Assembly (NCBI RefSeq): GCF_015706575.1
Contig: NW_024037072.1
Span: 17,485,162-17,549,161 of the forward strand
Length of the DNA: 64,000 nt
Source: Patiria miniata
Taxonomy: Eukaryota; Echinodermata; Asteroidea; Valvatida; Asterinidae
Direction of reading: 5' to 3'
The notes beneath the pieces were generated by a model. That model made no database searches. It saw only the letters and a list, made by a program, of their open reading frames with translations, and was not told the DNA's origin. Position numbers and translations under genes: made by a program. This document shows, one piece after another, positions 33,001 through 48,000 of the stretch (the first letter of the stretch is position 1; every line of letters starts with the position of its first letter).

Positions 33001-36000
33001 CCTTAAAGATTCAGCACATTATTACTTATTCCAGGGGTGTCAAACTGATTCCACCATCCCGGCCAACATGCTAGGCTCCGCCTTTCGCTGTCTGGACCAT
33101 ACACTTCAGGCAGTTCTCGTTGAACTTACGTGTTTGTCCTCATAGCATAGAGACATGACGAGCAGCAATTTTGGATGCCATTATTTTGCCTACCGATGGA
33201 GCTCGCAAGCGTCTCGAGTCCCTTCCCTTCCCGGGACGAGATCTCTTTGCAGGCCAGTTTTAGTCTCGTATGCAGGCTGAAGCTGATTGTATCAAGGCTA
33301 CAGAGAAGATTAATTTGGCAAAGATTCATCCCAAACCGCTTCCCCAGTCTCGTCGGGTATTACCTGCAGCCAGAGGCCGGGGCTCCCAGTGGCGCTCACC
33401 GGCTACTGGCCCTTCCTTTAAAGCCTCCCAGCCGTTCAGACCCCGTCGTCATCCGCCACAGCCGTCAAGCCATGGTTTTCGTTCACCGCTCGACGCCAAT
33501 CCACGGGCCACCTCTCCCCTTCAGCCTCAAACGCCACTCCCGGCAGCGGTTTGGCTGGCGGAAGAGACTATGCTCACCAACAATGGGCCCTCATCACAGG
33601 ACCTTTGGGAGCTTGTTTGGCCCATTTCGCCAGGTCCTGGGACCAAATCACTTCTGACCGGTGGGTACTCACCACCATCTCACTCGGCTACTGCCTGGAG
33701 TTCACAAGTGCCCCGTCATTTGCGTGGACCAACCTGTTTGCCTACGCTTTTCCACCAATCTCCCTACTACCCAAAGTAATCGGGAAGATGGAGCGGGACC
33801 CATGCAGGGTCCTTCTGATTGCCCCATTTTGGCCCCGACAGGCGTGGTTCCCACGACTTGTATTGAATTTACATCTCCCGTAACAAAGACTCTACAAAGA
33901 CTCTAATAATGCCAGTTTTCTTATGTCCCTAATGTTAAAGCCTTCAATACAATATTTGTTATAATAACGGCAAACTAAGTAAAAGCTGTCCATAACAATA
34001 GAGAAATGATAGGTAGAATTTATTGGAGAGAATATCTTATCGTTTTTTTAAATTCGGGTACATTTACCGGTATATGTGTATGTTTTGATTACTCTGCAGG
34101 AGGCTAGTTTGATCTTTGCTCTGATGCTTGTTGGTCAAGGATCAAGTATGTGGATTGGTGGGTTTCTGGAAAGAAAGATTGGTGTACGTATTGCAGTATT
34201 GATTGGAGGATGGACCATGAGGTACAGTTAACTTTTCATGTCGTGGCTCTTAAAGCTACAGCTTTTGCACTCCATTTAAACAGGGTTTGGCTATCTTAAA
34301 GTCGCTGTCCAAATGCTCTTCAATACATTTGATTTGTTTCTCCAAACAGCTAGCTTATTCAAACCCCTACTCATTGCAACTTTGGGCATTTACAGCCTTC
34401 TGGAACAGACTCGATCTTATTACCTCCACCAAGGAGGTAGTGTTTTCATCGGATTTGGTTAGTTTGTTGCTTGGTTTGTCTGTTAACAAGATAACTCAAA
34501 AAGATATGTACGGATTTGCATGAAAATTTGTTAAGGAGTGGACCTTGGTTAAAGTACAAATCATTTAGATTTTGGAAGTGATCCGGATCTGGGTCTGGAT
34601 CCAGGTTTTTTTTAAGGATTCTTCACCATTTATGCGAGTACGGTATTTCTTTCAGTGTTGGAGTACTCGTACTCGAGTACAACTCGAGTACACGCATGTA
34701 CTCGGCCCGTACTCGACTATCATTACTCAAAAATTATTTGGACTCGGCCCGTACTTGATTCTTTGTACTCAAATTTTGGCACCGACTTGTTGGTTTGGAG
34801 CACAAATCGAGTACATTAAAAAAAGAAAATTGATTCTATACAGGTAGTTCATCCTGGAATGCAATGCGAGTGCGGTGGGGCGGTTGCAGTCTGTATTACG
34901 ACCATTGATATAGAATAAAAATACTAGATCGGAACTACGGTATGGCTTGTACATCGTATAATCCCCTGAAGAAGGTGCATGTACACACCAAAAGCTTTGG
35001 GAGTTATTTTCCAGTGCACGAGCACTGTTATAATTTTAACTTTATGTCATATGCTCCACCGTGCTACGCAGCATCTCCACTTTTGTCATTCATTACAGCT
35101 AAATGTATCTGTCCTCCAGCAGGTGACCTAGCTCAACGCGCACGAAGCTAGAAATGCGCACCGAGTATGTACGCGCTGGGCACACACGTGCCGCTTTATG
35201 TTTCGGTTACGATACTTTTATTTTCTGCAAACTTATAAACTTGTAAACCTTTACATTGTGCAGGCTATTTACTCAAGAGCAAATGGTTTTCAGTAAAAGC
35301 GTTTGCTTAATTTTTATTCATACAGATGGGAGTAAATGCCAAAAAAATGGTAGTAAATGCAAATGCCAGTTTTTATTCAGATGAACTACAGGTACTGTAT
35401 GGTATTATTTGTACTTATCATCTGTGGGTAGCACACACTGCCATTTCCGGCCTCTTGCTAAGGGCGGGTCGCTGACAGATAATTCCGGCATCGCTCGTTG
35501 CGTGTTTATCCATCATCCATTCCAAATACCGCAAAACCTTTGCGTGTATACACGTCATCCGACGTGAACTGGTTAACAGGTTGGGATGAAATGACCCTAT
35601 GTACATGTGTAAGATTTAGTTGGTTATTTGTCAATTAACATCCGTGCCAAGTTTCATGAATTATACATTTCTGCAGCATTTGATCAAGCTATTGAGGCCA
35701 GATGAAACCCCAACTTGATCTTTCCTTCAAGGGGTTATTATTATTTGCAAATCCTACAAATGAATTTCAGACATGGATTAGATCCTGACTGTGCTTATAC
35801 ATTGTATTTACACATCACCCTTCAATACCTGTGGCCAGATCTGATCATCCTTCAATGGGTGTGCATCAAAACCGGGTACATGTACCTGAGTACCCGGCCG
35901 CTGATGTCAGGTACTGGTTCCAGATTATGGTGACTAACTTTACAAAGCACTGAGTAACTCTTCAGACAGTGAAAAAGAAAGGTTTTGGATGCCACTTGTG

Positions 36001-39000
36001 GGGAATTTTCAAAATGAAAACCAGGCTACATGGAAAACCAAAACCATGGATTTCCCGTTTATATGCATTTTAACGACAAGTTGCTGTTTAAACCATAAAG
36101 CTATGAAGCCCTTCAGACAACTTCCAGGATTTGAATTGGGGGGTTGGTTTTCTTTTACAGGTACCTGGGTACCCGTGTTTTAGTTCAGTAGGGTACCCAG
36201 TTTCCATACTGCCCATAAATGCACACCACTACTTCAACCTCCCCCCCCCCCTTGATTCGCTTAAAGAGGCATCCACAGTCCAAATACTAATTGATTTTGT
36301 GAAAGATGGAAAGGTAATTACAATGTACATTGATAAAGGAGACTTGGTGTTTAAGCAAGGATACAATTTAAAACAGCATATCAGCCTCATGGTGTACATG
36401 CAAAGCCCACTTGCTCCCTGAAAACCTAGATGCTACCGGTACAATCTTAGCCTCCAAAATAGTTTTTCAGAAATATGTCTTGAACACATTTTCTTGTACA
36501 TGTTGGAGTCTGATAATTGTGATATTTGTGTGTAATTCTCAATGTAGCCTTGGTGTACTGCTGTCTTACTTCACCATTGAGCATTCATTCACTCTGATGA
36601 CTCTAACCTATGGTGTACTTCAAGGCATTGGTATTGGTATCGCATATGCTCCACCACTTGTATGTGCCATGCGTGTAAGTATGCCAAAAATCTGCTTTAT
36701 TTTCATTGCAAAGCTAAGATGGGCCTGTGGTTAATACAAGGTTTCTCCAGGTTAATACAAGGTTTCCTCCCCTTAAACAACTGTACTGCAGTTTTACCTA
36801 TCTAATGGATCTTCAAGATCACCTCTTTACATTTTGCGCAGGGATGTGCATTTCGTTTTTGAATAAAATTGTTTCAGCACTTTCCAGTACAGTCCAAAAT
36901 AGATTTATGATACCATATGAGCAGTTAAAGGGAATATACATCATTTGCTTTTGCTGTAATTTTCAGAAATGGATGGAATTGGGGGGTTGGAAACATATAG
37001 CAAATATAGTTACACTGATTTTTTTTTAGGTTTTGGGTTCGAAAATGCTATAAAAACCAAGAAAAACAATCATTTTCCTGTAGTCTGGTTCCCTGACTCC
37101 ATTGAAGAAGAAACAGAGCAGTTTACATACATTGGGGAATTGTAAGGTCAGGGAACCAGTCTAGCTGGCTTGTACCCGTTCATAGGTGTGTAATCGATTG
37201 CAAACAAGTGCGATGGTCAATTGGGGCCAGTATTTGAAAAAAGGCCAGTTTTTTCCAACACTGATCGGCCGATCAGCGTTGGAAATTGATACAAAAATAG
37301 CACTTTCTTGAAAATGAGAGTATACCAGGTGCCGTGATTTTACAGGATGCTTTACACTGTCATTCACTAACAGTCCAGCAAGGTATTTCAAAATGATTTG
37401 GTAGTTTTATTTTTTGATGTTTGCAAATGTTGTATTTTCCCTTTAAGCAGCAGTCATGCATGCCTTCATTAAAAGTCTAGCCTGCCATTAAAATGGTCTG
37501 GAATGTTTATGTTTGTAAATTGCCGCTGCTGTAAATCAAGGGAGCATGAGCTACATGTAGATGCTGGTTATTACATGTTTAATTAGCTGTATAATGAGGC
37601 ATATGGGACATAAAACTAAGAGTCTCAAGGCTATGGCGTTGCATGGTGCCATTGCCATTGAATATGCACCATTGTGTTGTTTCTCTAGGCCCCTACATTT
37701 CAACATTTTAAAGTGTGCCCATAATAATCACACAAAATGGTGATTAAATGGTGGGCGTGGCCGTCACCCCCTCTTTTTCCTTTTTGCTGATACCGTTCCA
37801 ACGCAACGGTAGAGGAGAAAATGAAAGCTGTTTGTAATGATGCCTTGGCACTTGTGGAACGTGAAAATATTACTTAAAGAGGGCTTTTAGGTCAGATTAA
37901 TTACCTTGAGCCCGGCGTATTGGCGAAAATTTTCCAATTTTCCCATATACGTCGTGTACACAGACAAGAATTACCATTCGTACCCAAAACCCATTGACCT
38001 ATAGTCATGATATTTCTTGGGTATGTTCGTGAAGAGTTGCTCTATGCATGTACCGAGTTTCAAAATTTTTCGTCACTCAAGGGCTAGGATCTTACGGGTG
38101 AAAATAACCTGGCCCTTTTAGGGTTAAACACTATCCAGCTCTCAGTCTAAGTGATACACGGCGGTGTAGACAAACTAAACCCAGCCAAGTACCGACTTGA
38201 TTTCAAGTCTGGGTTATGGTGGGCATTAACACATTGGTCAGAAGGAAGTGGATTTGCCAGATTCCACAGGCCAAAGGATATTTTGCAGAGCCTGTAGTCT
38301 AGTAATGGAATGCTGCCATACATACCGGTATATTCAAAAGTGTTTTCAATTAAAATAAGACCGTAAGGTAATATTACATACAATTTGCATAAGAATAACA
38401 TGTAATATTAAACATATGGAAACAAACCATCTCCCCATGTAGTGGGCGAGGCAGAGCCTTATAGTAGAACTTTACGTGGCATTAGTTAGTTATTTGTAAA
38501 TGAATTGTGTTATGATGAGATATTGAATATGTGGTTCAGAATTTTTAATTTTGTTTATATTTAGTGGCTGCCAAAACGGAAAGGTTTAGTCAATGGACTT
38601 GTTGTGGCAGGATTTGGCGGTGGTGCTTTCTTCTTTGATCAAATCCAGACAGCATTTATCAATCCTAATAACCTTGTGGCTAACGTGTCATTGCCACAGC
38701 GTCCAGATGAAAAGTAAGTATTTTGTCAGATAGTCTGCATCCTGAGCCATATTAGGGGCCATTCAGAATTTTCAATGTTTTAAAATTTCGATCTTTTTTC
38801 CAAATTGTGGGTGGGTGGGTCAAGCTAAATAATTGAAAATCGAAATTCACTTTCCATTGAAAAAAGATACAAAAAACAAAGAAAGATAGATCTTTTGACT
38901 TGCCTGAACTACGCGCAAACGTTCCGATATCGCGGTGTGTGTTTCTTTTCCAACTTCGTCCCCTGTATGTACTGTCAGTGGCGTAGCCAGGAATTTTTCG

Positions 39001-42000
39001 GGGGGGGGGGCTGGAACATTTCATGGGGAGGGGGGCATCATGTAGATCAATGATAATTTTTTTTAGAAACTCAAAATCTCAGCGGGGGAGGCGACTGGGG
39101 GGCGACAAGGTTTCATGGGGGGGGTCGCCCCCCCCCCCCCCTGGAAACAACAGTACCAAAGTACAGAAAGTCGTACGCAAGAGCTCCCCAGCAAGTATCG
39201 CTGACGCCATTATGATTCCAAAATTTCTCACTGTGTCACACATTGAAATAACTAAACAGCGTCGTTGTATTGTGAACACATAAAAGCATTCAAGTCGCGG
39301 TTCTTGCACACTTTCTGCAAGTCGACATAGATATCCTTGAACCACTGCCCCTGCTTTGCATAACAAGTGCACATGAATGAACGATTCGACTTTTATTCAA
39401 AGAAATTTCTATGTACAGTCACCAGACTCTATTCAGTAAAGTCCCCGTCAAAACGGAAGTAAACAATCCACGTGCATAACGCACGGCTACACCATCGTAC
39501 AGTGTGGCAGGGACACCAACAAGTAACACAACAACTAATTTTTTTTTTTAAATTGATAAATATTCCGATTGAATTTCGTTAAAATATACTTGTTGGTGAG
39601 GTATCACACATTTTATCACATAAAAGAGGAAGACCGACAACTTCACGCTGTCACTGAGCTAGACACACATGTACATGGTGTTCAAGTACATGTACATGTA
39701 CATGCAAGTGCATGTACATGTTCAGTTTTTTATTAATCGAAATTAGGGGTGGGTGGGTGGGTCAAAAAAAATTGGAAAAAAAGTCGAAATTTTAAAACAT
39801 TGAAAATACTGAATGGCCCCTTAGTACTAGCATTTGATATACCAGATGGGAAACTCTCAAAGCATTTGCTGTGATCCAGTGAGAAAATCAAATATTAATA
39901 TGTTATTTCAGGAGTACTGGTGTACACATGCTTGAGACTCATCACACTCCCTACAAACATGAAAAACATATCACACAACATGTTTCAAGGATTTTTAACA
40001 TTTAAGCTAACAAAAATAGACACTTTCTATCCTTTAAGATCTTATGTTTGCCTTCAAAAGACTACCATGAGCTATGAGGCTAGTACTACTTTTACAGATA
40101 CATGTAGGGTGTATAAGTTACCTGTAACATACTGTAAACCAGTAGTTTTTGTTTTTGTAGTGTACATGAATTTGTCATTATTTTTGTTTAGATACTTCCA
40201 GGAACATTCCTTATTGCAAAGGGTGCCCACTAGCTTTCTCCTTTGTGGTGGATGTTATGCTGTGTTGCAGTTAATAGGGTGTTTGCTGATGTTTGATCAG
40301 CCTGACACAAATGTTAAAAATGTGAGTATCGGGGCTCTCTTGACAATTGTTCAACTTAGAAACTATTTTCCCTCTTTTTAGCATCTTCCAACCACTGATG
40401 AATAAAAGCCTTTATATGTTGGCTGTATTTGTGCACTACCATATCCCCTTGCAACTAGACTGGCTTCCTATCCCTACATTATTGATTCAGGAATGGGAAC
40501 TAATCTACCCCTGCCAAAACTGAATTATTGTCAGGCCACAAATAATTCAAAATTTGTAAAGTAATAATTCCAGACTTAAATGTGATCTAATTGCTTCATC
40601 AGATGATTCATTCAAAAGTGAATGCAATTTGTGTTGCCAGAAAAACAGCAATTAAACATTAATTTTTCGGAATGAAAGTCAAAAATACTAGTGACAAAAC
40701 CTCTTCCATCAATCTTTATATGCATTTCAAATAAAGGCAGACAAACAAAAGGAACTGATTTAGCCAGTGACAAGTTTTGTCAAAGTCACAGCATGTAATC
40801 TTTAGGGAATAGTAAGTTGAGTAATGAAATTCCGAGCTCTGGGGCACCATTTTAATTTGTGCTGAAACACAACTGAAATTCCAGTCCGAAGACCCTAGAC
40901 ATAGGACCCAACTTGTTATGAAACCTGGGGTAGCTTGAACAGTAAGGACTGGTTCAAACACTGTATAAAGGCAAAGGCAAAACAAATGTGATGTCATGAA
41001 ACTTTCGCAGTGAAATTTGCCAAAGTTGAAATATGTTGCAACATTGTTGACTGGACGTCACAAATTCAAGTTCACATTCATGCCAAGTACTAGCCATCTA
41101 GAGTACCTGGCTTTGGCATGCAGTACGTTGCACATGCATGCTTTGGAAGCACAGATACATCCCAACTTCCCATAGGACACATGCTTACTGCTGGCCAGAG
41201 CCAAATAATTAGGACATGATATTGATTGTTCAAGAAGAAGGTTGGGACCTCGATGACAAAAACCAATAGTATTAAGGGGAATATACCATATAACATTTGC
41301 AAACATCGAAAACTAAAACTACCAAGTTTTTACGAAATACCTTACTGGGATGTTGGTAAATGACAGTCTAAAGCATCCTGTAAAATTATGGCACCTGGTG
41401 TGAAATCATTTTCAAAAAAATGGTATTTTTGTGTACATTTCCAACGGTGGTCGGCCGACCACCGTTGGAAAAACCTAACTTTTTTTTAACTACTGCTCCA
41501 AATTAACCCCTTTTTCAGTCCAAATTTTGTTTGCTATTGGTTACATGTTCATGAAGGGGCGCAGGCCAGCTAGACAGGTTCCCTTACCTTACAATTGTCC
41601 GGCATCTATAAATTGATCCATTTTATCTTCAGTGGAGTCGGGGAACCATACTACTTGAACAGTTTTGTTTTTCTTGGTGTTTCTAACATTTTCGAACACA
41701 AAACTTCAAACAAGTCAGTGTTACAATATTTGATCTATTATACTATCCCCTCAAATATTTCATTTCTAAAAATTACAGCAAAAGCCAATGATGTACATTC
41801 CCTTTAATTATCTCAATAACTACTTTCAAAAGTTCATTACATTTTGTTTCATTTCATTTGGTACTGTTGATACTTTATCATTGAAAAACATGTTGACATG
41901 GCTTACTTTTGTTTCATGGGGAAAATCATTATCTGTTTATTTTTGTATAAGTAGAACTTACAGTGTAGGGCCTACATCTGAATCATGAAATGGCACACTA

Positions 42001-45000
42001 ACATTGCCATTTGCATGGAATATTTCATTGTGTTTTTTATACAGAAATTCCAATCAGATGACAAGAAGTCCTTGATTAATAAACAAACTAAGAATGTGGC
42101 CTCTGCCAATGCTGCACCAGATGAGAATGAATATGGTACATGTAGCAGTAGTGATGAAGGCAGTGATCACCATCCTGGACCCATAGCTACTCATCAGGAA
42201 ATAGATGAAAAGAGCTCAGGCCTTGATCTCCATCCTAAAGAGATTGTTAAGACGCGTGCCTTCTGGACCTTATGGGCAACATTCCTTCTGAATGGACAGA
42301 CCATTGTTTTCATTTCAACCCTGTATAAGGTGGGTATGTAGCAAAGCTTTGGATATCTTAGACTTGTCGAGATTGCCTTGTGTCTGACCAAAGTGATGAG
42401 TTACCCTGTGTCTTCATTTGTTTTGCAATGTTTATAAATGTATCAATATTATTTGTTCATCAAACCAGAAAGTGTTTGATCAGAAGAGGTTATGAATATG
42501 GGTTCTCTGAAGGAGGAATTTGCGAATATTGTGCCATGTACAGGGCGAGTCCAGAAAAGCGGAACCCAAACCCCCCAAAAAATATTTCATATTTTGAAAA
42601 ATATGTAGCACCAAATATAATTATGACTGGTGAAACAATTTAATAAACTACTTTTAATTTAAATGAAAAACAATTACCCTAAATGTTTCGTCCAAAATGC
42701 GATTTCAAGAATTGTCGTCACAATTGTCTGCAAACATCACAAGCGATAAAATTCCTTTTGAAGGCCTGTATTTTTTTTAAAGTGAATTTTAACACCAAGA
42801 AATCTGATGTAGACGTAAAGATGTTATGGATTTGTGGTCATTCAGATCCACTATCCGGCATTCTCTAACCTTGCATTGTGGACCTGTGAACAAAAGAGGT
42901 CCACAGGGTGCAGGAAGTGTGAACGTTTTGTGGACTTGCCCACATCCACACAAGGTTTCCCCCTCTCACAGTGCAAGTAAAACAATTTTTGAGTGGTCGG
43001 GCACAACCCGACCACTCTTTGAAATCGTTCGTATTAATCTTTCTTTTTCTTTTTCCGGACAATACTTCTCGGCGGGTTTTCTCGCAGGTCTTTCTGCAGT
43101 TAACAAATACTGCAGTTGTCTAAAGCAGAGACTGATGGGGTATACATTTAAAACATCATAATTTTGAAGCCTAATTTCATATTTGGATGTCTTGCACACA
43201 GGCCTATGGACTGAGCTTTATCTCTGATGACAGGCTTCTTGCTTATGTGGGTTCAGTCAGTGCTATCTTCAATGCATCAGGAAGGCTGTTTTGGGGACAT
43301 ATTGCCGATGTGTACTCATATAAGGTAAACCCCTTGTAAAAAAAAAAATGTAACGTTTAGGGGAAAAGTCCTTATGATCATTAAAATAGGATTTATTTTA
43401 AAATTGATTCATGCGCATGCATTTTCAAGAAAATGGTTTAAATCGGGTTTAAACCTAAAAATTTATTTGCTAAAGGTTAAGTTTGTTGCTTTAAGATCAA
43501 GGTCACAAACTATTGAACCCTCTTCCATCAAGGAGTGTTGTATTCTCAGTGGTTTCTGGACTAATTGGGGAATAGTAATGTAAATTTACCATAACTGTAC
43601 AGTAGAGATTAGAGGTTAGCCCGAGTATCATCTGGTAATCACACAAATATGTATTGCCTGTGTCTATCGAATGTCTGTCTATTCCATGGACGTGAATTTG
43701 GCCACAATTAATTTGTGGGCGTCTCGGGGGGGGGGGGGGGGGGGGGGGGGGGTGACACTCCCCCTCCCTTAATTATAAATGCTGGCAAAATCGTGTTTCC
43801 TGTATAGGTAAAATCGTGTGTCAGTCGGCAAATGTCCCGGGTTGAAGAGTGCCACCCATTGTCCAATAGTGCTTCATTATCGTCCACGTTGAACAGCTCA
43901 CCCCAACACAACACCCCCCCCCCCTCCACTTTATGGAGGCCAGGTGAACGGAGAAAAAATCCTGTCTGTCTTTTAGCTTTGATGCTCTGTCGGCAATTTT
44001 GTTGTCACACTCCTCATTCAAAGTGGTTTAGTGATGCTCCTGAATGTATTTGTCTCATTTATTGTGATTGATAAAGTGAATATACCTGCAGCGTTGTTGC
44101 TAAGTGGTGAAGTACGTTGAATCTTGCGCTGAGATCCAGGAAAGTATCACAGCTCAGACCTATATACAGACCCAGTCATGGCTAGCTGTTAATTGGGTTT
44201 GTCCGGACGTGCATAGAGTAGAGAACATTTTGATTTCTCCGCAATCGACCATTTTAAACTGAAAGTATCAATAAAAAAGGCCGTGGTAATGTAAGTGATA
44301 TACCATTTTGTTATCGAGTACCGCTATTTGAGTACGAGTACTTTGTTTTATCGAGTACCGTTATTCGAGTACGAGTTTTTTGATGATCAAGTACAATTTT
44401 ACGAGTACTTCACTGCTCGAGTACGAATTCCGTCATATCGAGTACTAGTACTTTGACATTCAAGTACGAGTACGAGTACGAGTACGAGTACTTCAAAAAA
44501 AGTACTCAAGTAGTACTCAAGTACGAGTACCGAGTACGAGTACTACAACACTGGAGTTTTCTCTGTCCAATACTGAAAAAAAATTGAAAACAGCACATTG
44601 GGTTGCTGAGAAAATGTAAATTGTGTAACACAACTCCTTTTTGGTCCACTCCAAGTCCAAAGGCATTACCACAGTTGAGGGATTTACGCTGTACCTATTT
44701 GTGCATGAAATGCATGTAGCGCATTGTTTCAATTCAATTCAATTCAATTCAATTTGACTTAATTATCCCTGACGGGAATTTCTATTGGCCTTTTACATTT
44801 AAACGCGTTAATGAAAAATTACAAGTTTTTAAAATTCAATACAGATAAAATACTGAATATAACCTAAAACAAAAGGCCTGTTTAAAATTCCATGTGATTA
44901 CAAATTAAAATCCTGTGTTATAAACTATTCGAACAGATGTCTGTGTAATTATAGGGACCCTTCATATTCACTATTTCAATCCCATCAATTGTGTTAAAAG

Positions 45001-48000
45001 ATAAAAAATACTGCACAAAACCTAAATTCAATACAGATAAAATACTGAATATAACCTAAAACAAAAGGCCTGTTTAAAATTCCATGTGATTACAAATTAA
45101 AATCCTGTGTTATAAACTATTCGAACAGATGTCCGTGTAATTATAGGGACCCTTCATATTCACTATTTCAATCCCATCAATTGTGTTAAAAGATAAAAAA
45201 TACTGCACAAAACCTAAATTCAATACAGATAAAATACTGAATATAACCTAAAACAAAAGGCCTGTTTAAAATTCCATGTGATTACAAATTAAAATCCTGT
45301 GTTATAAACTATTCGAACAGATGTCCGTGTAATTATAGGGACCCTTCATATTCACTATTTCAATCCCATCAATTGTGTTAAAAGATAAAAAATACTACAC
45401 AAAACCTAAAAAAGCCCCCTTGAAATTCCACTTGGGTACAATTTCAATCCTGTGTTGGTCTCGGTAAGTATTGTATCAAAATAATAATCATCGTTCCAAC
45501 TGCATGTTCAAAATCTGAACAGCTGAAGGGACAAATCCTTACAAACAACATGGCACATAATATGACAGTGTACAAATTAATATGATGGAAATACCTTTAA
45601 TTTTCCACATGAACAGCTGTCTTTTCCTTTTTAGTCCTATTTCAAACCTTTTCAGCATCATAAATATGTAAAAAATATTAAAGAAATTGCACAAATGAAA
45701 GACAATTGCACAGTGGGCTTACAGTAACATGTTTCACTGTTTGAAGCACCATTGGGAAGGATGAAAAATAACTTCTTTTACAAAATTGGCATTTTCTCAA
45801 CAACCCAATGTGCTGCTTTCATGATTTTTTTCAGTATTTGAAAGAAAAAAACTCTCGGCTTCAATCTGATATCCAAAACAAAAAAATTAACTCATCCGTT
45901 TTTGGAAAAAGGCAAATGTTTCAGGGGTGCAGTTTTTTGGGTTACCGTCGTTTATCCATGGATTTTAAGGAGAGAAAATCGCTCTCCTTAAAATCTCCTC
46001 AAAGATTTTAGGATAGCGATTTATAGCTCTCCTGGATTTTCTTTAAATGAAGGACTGCTGTGCCCGCTGCAAGAGAATTAGACTAATTTTCCAGGGAACT
46101 AGCCAAGTGCACACACACGAAACGGGCGACTCGTACATCATGAACATGTAGCATTTTGTTGTATTCCTGTCACAGTGCAAAATGTTGTTTTTTCTTATTT
46201 ATGACAGGTCTTGTAAAAAATAGTTCAGGTCCAGTAAGATTCTTCAGTTACTAGACCTGCTGTCTAGTGCTTTATTTCATGAAATTCGAGCCCTGAATAT
46301 GAGTGTAAACTTATAAACACAGCATGGCTATACACGTAGTATAATTAGCATATTGGTATAAGTGCAGATGATATAAATTCTATGTGTATAATGTTTACTT
46401 TTATATAGGTTGCAATGACATCACTGTGCTGTTGTATGTCGGCACTCATGCTCAGCTTTATAGCAACACCTGCCGGGGGAGAAGCAATGTTCTTTGTCTG
46501 GATATGTTTCATATTCTTCACTTTCTCCGGCAGTTTCTCGCTTTTTCCCACAGCAACTGCCAGGTATAGTGTTTTATTATACAAATAACGTTTATGAGTG
46601 CAACGGTAACAATAATTTTATGAGGTGACGGATGGAGTGTACATTCCACCGGTCACAGAATGAAAATATTCTTTCCATTGCATGAATGTGAAACATTCAT
46701 TATTTGTTTTATACAACACTGAATAAATCCTCGTCATCTGATTGGACACAGCCACCACCAAAACAGAATAGAACTTCTATTTTTGCTGTGCGGCCGGGCC
46801 ATGCATAGGGAGGACACGTGATCAACGACCCACCAATCAGATTACGGGGATTTATTCAGGCGTTGTACAGCCTTAAGGAGATACAAGATTACATTTGCAC
46901 AAGCTGTAACAATATTGCAAGCGTCGAAGACAAGTGCGATATTGTTAAAGCAAGTGTAGTATATTCTTTTTTTCACAAGATGGAATTTTTGTCTGGGTGA
47001 TGTATTTTCAATATTGGGTATATATACTCGGTGTTGTCCCACGACCCTGTCCTCATGTTTCCAAGGCATCTCCTCTAGTAAGCAGGGGGTTGTGTTTTCA
47101 ACTCCAATCAGAACGGTTTGTAAATTGTTCTCAAAATCACTGGGGACAACGCTGAGTATAAAGTGTCAGGCCTCACAGCCAAGCCTTTTAACCTATCAAA
47201 CCTATAAAGACCTACACATGTACATTTCAACTTGGGAGCAACTTATATAACCAATAAAAACCTATATTTTTTATTGTTTTCATCAAACCGGAAGTTAGGT
47301 GGTGTTAATACATACACTTAAACATTATTATAATTTCCATATATTTAGAAGTTCTTTTCACCTCATGATGAACATGTATCCTCTCTGAATCAAACAGTAT
47401 TCAGTTTGCACATTTTAAGTGCTGACGTCGTCAAACCGGAATAACATGTAACGTGTACATAAAATGTACTGAAATTTTTCATACCCTAAAAGATGCATTT
47501 TTAAACAAAAATTAAAACAGATGATTTTACTGGAAAGGCTGAATTTGTATGATCCTTTATCTATTCTGACACAAAAATGTTCACAACTGGGCATTGACCT
47601 GTGAAATAGTTTTGAGCCCGATCACCCGGCGTTTGTAACTCGATAAATGCAAATCTAGTTTTAATTGTTGAAATTGGTATAAAAAAAAATTGAGTTGTGA
47701 ATAAGGGCCATATGTTAACATGTTTCCCTTCCGAACATTGGAAATAACATGTTTCCCTTCCGAACATTAGAAATGATCATAAATGATACTAATTTTGAAT
47801 GGTATGATCTAAGTCAAAGATAAAGAATGGAATGCTAATGTACCAATGTTCAAAAAAAAAGGTTTTGACTATAACATTGCACAATCTTCTGTATGATTTG
47901 TTTTTAGATCATTTGGCACAAGCTACGTTGGCTTGAACTATGGTCTGCTATTTACATCTCAAGCTCTTACTGGCCCAGTGGGTGTACTGCTGTCCACTAC

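Noticed and set aside
33175-33657. 160-codon frame as a host gene
   Set aside because: Lies in the DIRS-like fossil, overlaps the other frames of that element and has low-complexity composition.
44835-45410. CRISPR-like regular repeats
   Set aside because: The whole unit repeats, including what would be spacers; a eukaryotic tandem repeat.
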